Source of the DNA: CBIHON01 sp966211965
Lineage (GTDB): Bacteria; Pseudomonadota; Gammaproteobacteria; Burkholderiales; Burkholderiaceae_D
Length of the DNA: 64,000 nt
Direction: 5' to 3'
Assembly (NCBI GenBank): GCA_966211965.1
Contig: CBIHON010000007.1
Span: 1-64,000, forward strand
Under the pieces are notes generated by a model, which was not told the origin of the DNA, did no database searches, and saw only the letters and a program-made list of their open reading frames with translations. Each line of letters begins with the position of its first letter. Within the stretch, counting starts at the first letter, position 1. Below are positions 58,605 through 64,000 of the stretch, piece by piece. The translations under genes and the position numbers were made by a program.

Positions 58605-59809
58605 CAGGCCCGAAACCCTAGCAAGGACTTCAATTCCTTGAGTTTCCGGCCGCCGCTTCCCTGCCTGTTGACTTGCATCGACTCGCTCATGAAGCTCCAC
58701 AAGATCGCGGCCAACAAGCCGGCCACAGCCGACGAGATCACTATCCTTGCGCGCCTTGGATGCGCCTTGTTTTCCGGTTCGACTGCCTTGTCCAGCACTT
58801 GAATGACGGGGATATCCTTGGATTCATCCAGACGCGCCGCCTCGTATTGTTTGGCGAGCATTTCATACAGCATCTGGTGATATTTCAAATCCCGCAGCAG
58901 CTTGACGTTATCGAGGTTGCCCGATTGCTTGGCGCTGTCCTTTCGCGCATCATCGGCGCCCACGCCGTTCTCAAGCTTCGCCAATTCATTGCGCATGCTC
59001 GCCAGCTCTTGAGCGGTACGCCTGTATTGCTGATTGTCCTCGGTAACGAAAGCCTTCATCGAGGCCAATTGAATTTCTTTTGCGGTAATCTGCGCACGCA
59101 GGCGAGCCACCGTTTCGGCGATGGCCCGGCTTTGGCTGTCGACGCTGATCAGCCCTTTCGTATCGAGCGTATCCTTGAGCGCCGCCTCCGTTTGAGCGAG
59201 ATCGTTCTTTGATTTCTGCAACTGACGTTCAAAAAAAATCCGGCGATGCGATGCTTCGGTAATCGTCAATGTCCCCACCAGCTTGTCGAGTTCCTCGACA
59301 TAGGCATTGGCAAGGACGGCAGCGAATTTGGGATCGCCATCTTCGATTTCCACGGATATCAGCCCGTTCTTGCTTGCCTTGATGGCCGTATTACGCTCCA
59401 GCATCTGGCGGGTTTTCCCTAGCATCTCTTCCTGATAATGCTTCTTGAGATCCAGACGCCGAATCAAATTGTCGGCAACCGTCCGGCTGGAGAGCAAGCC
59501 TACGTACAGGTCGCTTGGATTCTTGATGCCCAACGCCCCGCCGGCCGCTCCGGCAAGACTGCCCAGCTGCCCAAGCATGGCGGCGGCCGTGGATTGGCTC
59601 TGTTGCGGCGGGAGAATTTGCGTGGTGGCCAAATAGACATTGGGCATTGCCAGGGTGATCAGCACTGCCGCCACGCCTGACAAGATCGGCAAACCCAGAA
59701 CCAGTTTTTTATGCCTGGCCAGAACAATCAACAGGTCGAGCATCGTCCTTTCGCCGGCATTGTCAGAGACGCTCCTGTCTTGCGAGTCATAAGACAAGGG
59801 ATTGTTCAT
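58604..59809 (-). CDS. Wzz-type chain-length determinant (polysaccharide co-polymerase)
   Basis: 401 residues. An N-terminal cytoplasmic start, membrane segment KLVLGLPILSGVAAVLITLA (about 35-55), periplasmic coiled coil (about 150-300), and a second segment IVISSAVAGLLAAILWSFMS (about 355-375) preceded by the proline-rich VEPENKAHPRRA. There is no Walker-A kinase domain at the C-terminus, so it is a PCP of the kinase-less type. It controls polymer length together with Wzy and lies directly behind wza. Confidence 0.9.
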   Translation of the reverse strand: MNNPLSYDSQDRSVSDNAGERTMLDLLIVLARHKKLVLGLPILSGVAAVLITLAMPNVYLATTQILPPQQSQSTAAAMLGQLGSLAGAAGGALGIKNPSDLYVGLLSSRTVADNLIRRLDLKKHYQEEMLGKTRQMLERNTAIKASKNGLISVEIEDGDPKFAAVLANAYVEELDKLVGTLTITEASHRRIFFERQLQKSKNDLAQTEAALKDTLDTKGLISVDSQSRAIAETVARLRAQITAKEIQLASMKAFVTEDNQQYRRTAQELASMRNELAKLENGVGADDARKDSAKQSGNLDNVKLLRDLKYHQMLYEMLAKQYEAARLDESKDIPVIQVLDKAVEPENKAHPRRARIVISSAVAGLLAAILWSFMSESMQVNRQGSGGRKLKELKSLLGFRA

Positions 59810-59834
59810 GGTTTGCTCTTTTAATTATTGCGGC

Positions 59835-62201
59835 CTAGCGCAACGACTTGATGGCAGCCGCGCCTAGCCCGAAGTTGGAAAATATCTGGGTCCAATCCTT
59901 TGCCCCTGCCATGAACCTGGTCCAAGCTGTTTCTTTGCTGAATACCTCTGGAACCACGATGCTATCCCCAGGCATCATCTCGACATTATTGATGCTGCTG
60001 TAAAACCAGGACTGGCGCGCGGACGATAATACCGAACCATCGGCACGCAGAACGAATATCCCCTCGATATCCGCATCCGGCGTCAATCCGGCTTCATCCA
60101 GATACTGGCCAACGGTCTTGCCCGGCCGCCATAGCCGCGACGCCTCGTGATTGACCGCACCGTACAGATGAATGAAATCAGGCTTGCTGGGAATGACCAG
60201 GCGGTCACCATTTTCCAACTTCAACGCCGGCAATTTATTGAAAGAGCGATCGCCGGGGTTCAAGCCAAAGGAAATTCTTCCCGTCGGCTTCACTTCACGC
60301 AGGCGGTTTACCGCCTCGCGTCCCGCCTGGAACTCAACCTGGCGTTTTGATTCCGCCAATTGCATATCGCCAGAGATCTGTCCGCTCGAATTAACGAACG
60401 AACGGGACTGCATGTTCTGCAACCTTGCCTGCAATTTATGCAAGGCCTTTTCCACATTGACTTGCTGCTCCTTGCGCACCTGCTCCCGATAAAACTCCGT
60501 CCCGAACAGATAGGCATTGGATGTCGGACCGCCGGCACGTCCGATCAAGTCAATCAAGTTTTCGCCTGGATTCATCTGATAGATTCCCGGCGCATTAACC
60601 TCGCCTTCGACACGGACAAGCACGCGGCGTTTTTCGAGCGGAACAACGATGTCCTTCTGCGAAAAAACGGTAACGATATCGCCTGGCTGCAACGCGACGT
60701 TGTCAGATCCATTCGGGTCATCCAGCATTCGTCCCAGATTGAATGGAATCAGGCTGACCGAGGCATCTCGTTTGTTGACACGCTCAACAACAGCGTAATC
60801 CCAATTGATGTCATCGATCAGGTTACCGATACTTGAGGCAATGGAGGCTGCTCCGTCGCGGGAGACGGGACTGCTCTCATCCTGTCTCAGCGTGTCGTTC
60901 TGACGCTGTACCGATGCTCGTGTAATAAGGAATTCGCGATTGGGAATCAGATCGCTGGCACGCATGCCCTGTTTATAGGGCGCGCGAACGGCATGATCGA
61001 CATTGCCGCGCAAAGTTACCGCATTGGCGAAATCGGGAACAATGGATGTGACGGTCAACAGGTCTCCATTCTTGAGAACCTTTTTCAAACCGATGCCGTC
61101 AAGCGCCAGTTCTTCAACGATGCGGGGCTGTTTCTGTTGCGGTTCGATGCGCTCGAGAAAAGCGCGACGTGGATCTGCGACGACAGGCAGGCCTCCGGCA
61201 AAATCCAGCAAAGATCCAATGGTGTCGCCGGTAGACTTCAGTTCGAAAATTGCAGGAACATTGACCTTGCCGAAGAAAGCCACATAACCGCTTGCTGGAG
61301 GAATATAGATCGTATCGCCATCCTGGAGTTTGATATCGCCGGATTTATCGCCTTTTGCGATGAACGCATATAGATCGAACTCACCCACGACATGCGCGCC
61401 ACGCTTGACCTGCACACGACGCATGCTGCCGTTGGCATTCGGCCCGCCACTCGCAAACAGCGCCGTGACCAGAGTCGAAAGACTGGATACCGTATAAGTG
61501 CCCGGTCTGCGAGCCTGCCCGACCACATAAACAGTAATGGCGCGCAACTGACCGAAAGTAACATTGAGCGTGACATCCTTGAAATACTTGGCCACGGCGC
61601 CTCGTATTACCCCATCCACATCTCCCGCTCGCACACCGCCAAGGACCACGGATCCAATCGTTGGAATATTGATCAAGCCATTGCGGTCAATGACGGCGCG
61701 ATAATCCAAATCAACGGCCCCCCAGCCGCGTATCAGAACTTCGTCGCCCGGCCCAAGGGAATAATCTCTCGGTATCGGCGTATTTTGAATGGGAGCGAAT
61801 GTCGAGGGCGCGTTTGCGAAAAATTCGCTGCCGAAAATCGGCAGCGTCTTACCGGTCGCCTCAAGAATGAACTTCTGGAATTCACTATCCTCTACCCGGC
61901 GATCAGCTGTGCTGGTGATGACAATCTGTCGTTGTTGCTGTGCATCTTTGCCCGATGGCACGGGTTGCTGCATTTGAGAGTTTTGCCCGGTTGCACTTGA
62001 GATAGGGGCCGGGCTGTTATTAATGATTCTTCCTGTCGTAACCGGCTGACCGGGAGGAAATACATCACCAGTCGGCATCGGATTCTGCTCGGAACCTGGC
62101 CCTAAATTCGGCAAACCCAGGGGAGAAAGTATCTGTGAGTAAGCATGGAATGTCGAAACGGCGATGGTCAAAAACAGTATCAGATGCAAGATGCGATGCA
62201 T
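59835..62201 (-). CDS. Wza-like SLBB-domain outer-membrane polysaccharide export protein
   Basis: 788 residues. A signal peptide (HLILFLTIAVSTFHAYS) without a lipobox cysteine is followed by a Pro-rich linker and a poly_export domain: DYSLGPGDEVLIRGWGAV (about 150-167). Then come several SLBB modules (ITVYVVGQARRPGTYTVSS, LVRVEGEVNAPGIYQMNPGE, IHLYGAVNHEASRLWRPGKT). It is longer than E. coli Wza (379) because of the extra SLBB repeats. It should form the secretion pore. The absence of a lipid anchor is noteworthy. It heads the minus-strand operon. Confidence 0.9.
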   Translation of the reverse strand: MHRILHLILFLTIAVSTFHAYSQILSPLGLPNLGPGSEQNPMPTGDVFPPGQPVTTGRIINNSPAPISSATGQNSQMQQPVPSGKDAQQQRQIVITSTADRRVEDSEFQKFILEATGKTLPIFGSEFFANAPSTFAPIQNTPIPRDYSLGPGDEVLIRGWGAVDLDYRAVIDRNGLINIPTIGSVVLGGVRAGDVDGVIRGAVAKYFKDVTLNVTFGQLRAITVYVVGQARRPGTYTVSSLSTLVTALFASGGPNANGSMRRVQVKRGAHVVGEFDLYAFIAKGDKSGDIKLQDGDTIYIPPASGYVAFFGKVNVPAIFELKSTGDTIGSLLDFAGGLPVVADPRRAFLERIEPQQKQPRIVEELALDGIGLKKVLKNGDLLTVTSIVPDFANAVTLRGNVDHAVRAPYKQGMRASDLIPNREFLITRASVQRQNDTLRQDESSPVSRDGAASIASSIGNLIDDINWDYAVVERVNKRDASVSLIPFNLGRMLDDPNGSDNVALQPGDIVTVFSQKDIVVPLEKRRVLVRVEGEVNAPGIYQMNPGENLIDLIGRAGGPTSNAYLFGTEFYREQVRKEQQVNVEKALHKLQARLQNMQSRSFVNSSGQISGDMQLAESKRQVEFQAGREAVNRLREVKPTGRISFGLNPGDRSFNKLPALKLENGDRLVIPSKPDFIHLYGAVNHEASRLWRPGKTVGQYLDEAGLTPDADIEGIFVLRADGSVLSSARQSWFYSSINNVEMMPGDSIVVPEVFSKETAWTRFMAGAKDWTQIFSNFGLGAAAIKSLR

Positions 62202-62515
62202 AGTGTCTTCAGTTTAGGCAAACGACCGATGGGTTTGGAAAGGTCAGACCATTCCTGCTGTCGGAACGATTTTACACTAAGGTAACACTATAAAAATTCA
62301 AAAGGGAAACCAAAATTTCAAATTTTGGCAAGGGTGTTGTTTCTTGTTCTGTCCCTTGACTGTATTGCATTTTCAAGCTTCCAGCGCACGTCCGCGAGCA
62401 CGGCAAAATCCTTGCCGTTGCGAAGTTTCAGCTTAATCATGAATTTCGGATACTACATCGCTGTGGAGCAAGACGACCGGCAAATCCCCGCTCCCTTGCC
62501 CCATTTTTCCCTCCT
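62202..62515. other. intergenic region between the helix-turn-helix gene and wza
   Basis: 314 bases containing the AT-rich candidate promoter and palindrome of the wza operon. The rest has only shadow frames. No JUMPstart-like sequence of the enteric type was seen. Confidence 0.5.
62287..62328 (-). promoter_or_regulatory. candidate promoter and palindromic operator upstream of wza
   Basis: On the minus strand TATAGT (62287-62292) is a -10 candidate. Just upstream is a perfect 19-base palindrome CCAAAATTT-C-AAATTTTGG (62310-62328), whose near edge falls where a -35 box would be. No strong -35 sequence is present, as expected for a regulated promoter. The start codon is about 85 bases downstream. 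A regulator binding the palindrome is inference. Confidence 0.4.
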
Positions 62516-62839
62516 TCAATCGCTTGCTTCGTCGTGTTCCGGTTGCCTGAATTGCGAGGGCGGAGTACCGGCGCGGAATTTATTACGGCGGTCTCCCATC
62601 AATACCCGCAGATCCCGGATGCTCAGCCCGCTCACCTCATGCATCCGGATAAGCATCGACGCGCCCACCGGAAGCCTGCGATGACGAATCTTGCTGAGAA
62701 CGGGCGGCGCCACTTCAAGTGCTTTCGACAACGCCGCATCGTTTTTCAGTTGCATGATATCGCGTAGAGAATCCAGAAGATTGTTGGGGTCGTACACCGG
62801 ATCTTGCAATAGTTTTTGTCCATCTGTATCGATTGCCAT
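62516..62839 (-). CDS. small helix-turn-helix protein of a betaproteobacterial family
   Basis: 107 residues. NLLDSLRDIMQLKNDAALSK, then ALEVAPPVLSKIRHRRLPVG, forms a lambda-repressor-like helix-turn-helix; MHEVSGLSIRDLRVLMGDRR follows. Proteins of this kind (about 90-110 residues, with the SKIRHRRLPVGAS segment) are common in Oxalobacteraceae and Massilia-like genomes from memory. ATG 62839 is used, since the in-frame TTG three codons before it has no ribosome site. It sits upstream of the wza operon and could regulate it, but nothing in the sequence proves it. Confidence 0.72.
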   Translation of the reverse strand: MAIDTDGQKLLQDPVYDPNNLLDSLRDIMQLKNDAALSKALEVAPPVLSKIRHRRLPVGASMLIRMHEVSGLSIRDLRVLMGDRRNKFRAGTPPSQFRQPEHDEASD

Positions 62840-63019
62840 TTTTTTCAAACAGTAAGGTCATTCAATCCTTAAGAGCCAAATGATGGCTCTCGCACATTAT
62901 TTATAGGAGGCCGGGTTACTTGCTGAAGCGAAATCTCTTGTCAATGCAAACTAAGCGCTGCAAAAAGAACCCGTTCCCAGCAGATGCCAGCCTCCTGCAT
63001 ATTTTGAGTTCGCTGCAGA

Positions 63020-63589
63020 TCAGCAGACCCTGGTGCCGGGGCCGGGCTCCTCCGCGGGAATCCCGGCCAGCAAGTCCGACATGTCTTCCGCATGCTCTTC
63101 TTCCACCGCCAATATTTCCTCCATTAAACGACGGCTGGTGGGATCCTTGTCACCAAGATAGCGGACGATTTCGCCATAACTCTCGATCGCGATACGCTCG
63201 GCAATCAGATTTTCCCTGATCATGTCGATCAGCGATTCGCCTTCCACATATTCGGCATGGCTGCGGCTGGTCAATCCGTCAGGTGAAAGATTCGGCTCAC
63301 CACCCAATTGAACAATTCGTTCCGCAATCCGGTCGGCGTGGTTTTGCTCTTCGTTGGAATGGGCCAAAAACTCATCCGCAACCCCTTGTGACTGGATACC
63401 TTTGGCCATGAAATAATGCCGGCGGTAACGCAGCGTGCAAACAATTTCCGTCGCCAGCGCCTCGTTCAATAGTTTCAATACCGTATCGCGATCAGCTCCA
63501 TAACCGGCGGTTACCGCGCCCTCTTCTATATGCTGACGTGCCCGTTGCCGTATGGTTTGTATGTCGCTCAGAAAAGTAGATTCACTCAT
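63020..63589 (-). CDS. ferritin-like (bacterioferritin/DUF) diiron four-helix protein
   Basis: 189 residues. Helical, with the diiron pattern LNEALATEIVCTLRYRRHYF (Glu), SNEEQNHADRIAERIVQLGG (E-x-x-H), NLIAERIAIESYGEIVRYLG and EILAVEEEHAEDMSDLLAG (E-x-x-H). GGAGAG precedes the ATG at 63589; an in-frame ATG four codons earlier is weaker. Likely iron storage or stress protection in the cytoplasm; the heme-binding Met of classical bacterioferritin is not clearly visible. It is independent of the polysaccharide genes. Confidence 0.88.
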   Translation of the reverse strand: MSESTFLSDIQTIRQRARQHIEEGAVTAGYGADRDTVLKLLNEALATEIVCTLRYRRHYFMAKGIQSQGVADEFLAHSNEEQNHADRIAERIVQLGGEPNLSPDGLTSRSHAEYVEGESLIDMIRENLIAERIAIESYGEIVRYLGDKDPTSRRLMEEILAVEEEHAEDMSDLLAGIPAEEPGPGTRVC

Positions 63590-64000
63590 ATAGCTCTCCA
63601 TTAACGTCGTTCAAATTAAGTAAGCCGCAATTCTCTTGCGAGCTCCTGTCTACCCGGCATCGATTCTTCTATACCTACTCTCAAGTTCAACGATTCTCAT
63701 GACCAACTTTCAGTGCATCGATACACAGGCATTGGTGTTATCAATAAGAGCGTGGCGAGTACATTTTGTTCAGCCTATCGTATTGCGTTTGCGACCACGC
63801 ATGTCGTTGACGCTTTCCAGGCGGGAAGGTTCACACGCATTCTGCAAGCTCTGCATTTTCATGTCACTCGATTTTCTCCGCGCGATCTGATGATTTTCAA
63901 GACAGACAGAACCTTTCGCCGACACGAAGAATCAGAATTCGTAGGGGCCAATTCGTCTATACGCACGTCATTTCGCCATGTGCGAACCTGTGTTCGCCGT
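63590..64000. other. terminal stretch without a convincing gene
   Basis: The plus strand has a frame at 63636-63890 without a recognisable product. Another frame is open from 63713 (GTG) to the window end (96 codons), reading IAFATTHVVDAFQAGRFTR among others. Neither has a good ribosome site or a family motif. The region must contain the promoter of the minus-strand ferritin-like gene, which I could not pinpoint. Confidence 0.35.

Noticed and set aside
63713..64000. plus-strand frame open to the window edge
   Set aside because: Weak GTG start without a ribosome site and no motif; mentioned only in the description of the terminal stretch.
1..64000. CRISPR arrays, tRNA or rRNA genes
   Set aside because: I found no regularly spaced direct repeats and no cloverleaf with tRNA-conserved bases; the 39-kb cloverleaf-like repeat lacks T-loop and CCA features.

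Overview
The window looks like a chromosomal segment of a betaproteobacterium, most probably Burkholderiales and perhaps Oxalobacteraceae. This rests on the HU protein, the small helix-turn-helix protein at 62.5 kb, the YjbH-type protein and general codon use; no rRNA or other species marker is present. Almost all of it is one very large surface-polysaccharide (exopolysaccharide, capsule or O-antigen) locus. No rRNA, tRNA or CRISPR array was recognised.

Left edge (1-5.7 kb): a LysR regulator cut by the window edge diverges from a RidA plus Old Yellow Enzyme pair. Next come HU, a periplasmic Cu/Zn superoxide dismutase, and debris: the C-terminus of a serine recombinase, a scrap of a fatty-acid transporter, a frameshifted LysR remnant, and truncated IS256- and IS3-family elements. 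This looks like a worn recombination zone at the border of the polysaccharide island.

Polysaccharide locus, arm 1 (5.9-14.3 kb): a lipoprotein and a YjbH-like protein lie on the minus strand. Diverging from them across a MITE-bearing intergenic region is a plus-strand operon: WbpM/CapD-type 4,6-dehydratase, membrane GT2, DegT aminotransferase and the initiating sugar-phosphate transferase.

Polysaccharide locus, arm 2 (62.2 down to 14.4 kb, all minus strand, many 4-bp start/stop overlaps): Wza-like SLBB export protein and Wzz-like chain-length protein without a tyrosine kinase. They are followed by a nonulosonate-type group (HddC-like nucleotidyltransferase, CBS-GHMP kinase fusion, NeuB-TIM-barrel fusion, SpsF-like, class IV aminotransferase, isomerase, two SDRs). 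Then come a UDP-sulfoquinovose-synthase-like enzyme, a small membrane protein, a sulfatase-fold membrane protein, a sulfotransferase and the Wzx flippase. Then a three-carbon/ulosonate group (GAPDH-like, NeuA-like, 2-hydroxyacid dehydrogenase, glycerate kinase, HpcH/HpaI aldolase). Then transferases and decorators (three QH-motif transferases, GT2s, radical SAM, AsnB-like amidotransferase, epimerases), a CDP-6-deoxyhexose block (RfbF, RfbG, RmlC-like), the Wzy-like polymerase, methyltransferase, a second DegT protein, FemAB-like protein, SxtJ/SxtK-like small membrane proteins, carbamoyltransferase, SGNH hydrolase and polysaccharide deacetylase.

Together the genes describe Wzx/Wzy-dependent assembly of an unusually modified acidic glycan. 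It plausibly contains a nonulosonic acid, a CDP-derived 6-deoxyhexose, a sulfonated or sulfated sugar, and carbamoyl, acyl, methyl, amide and possibly amino-acyl groups. A second MITE supplies the stop codon of one gene, two structured repeats sharing GTAGGATGGG interrupt the long operon, and a perfect palindrome sits upstream of wza. Right edge (62.5-64 kb): a small helix-turn-helix protein, a ferritin-like protein and a terminal stretch without a convincing gene.
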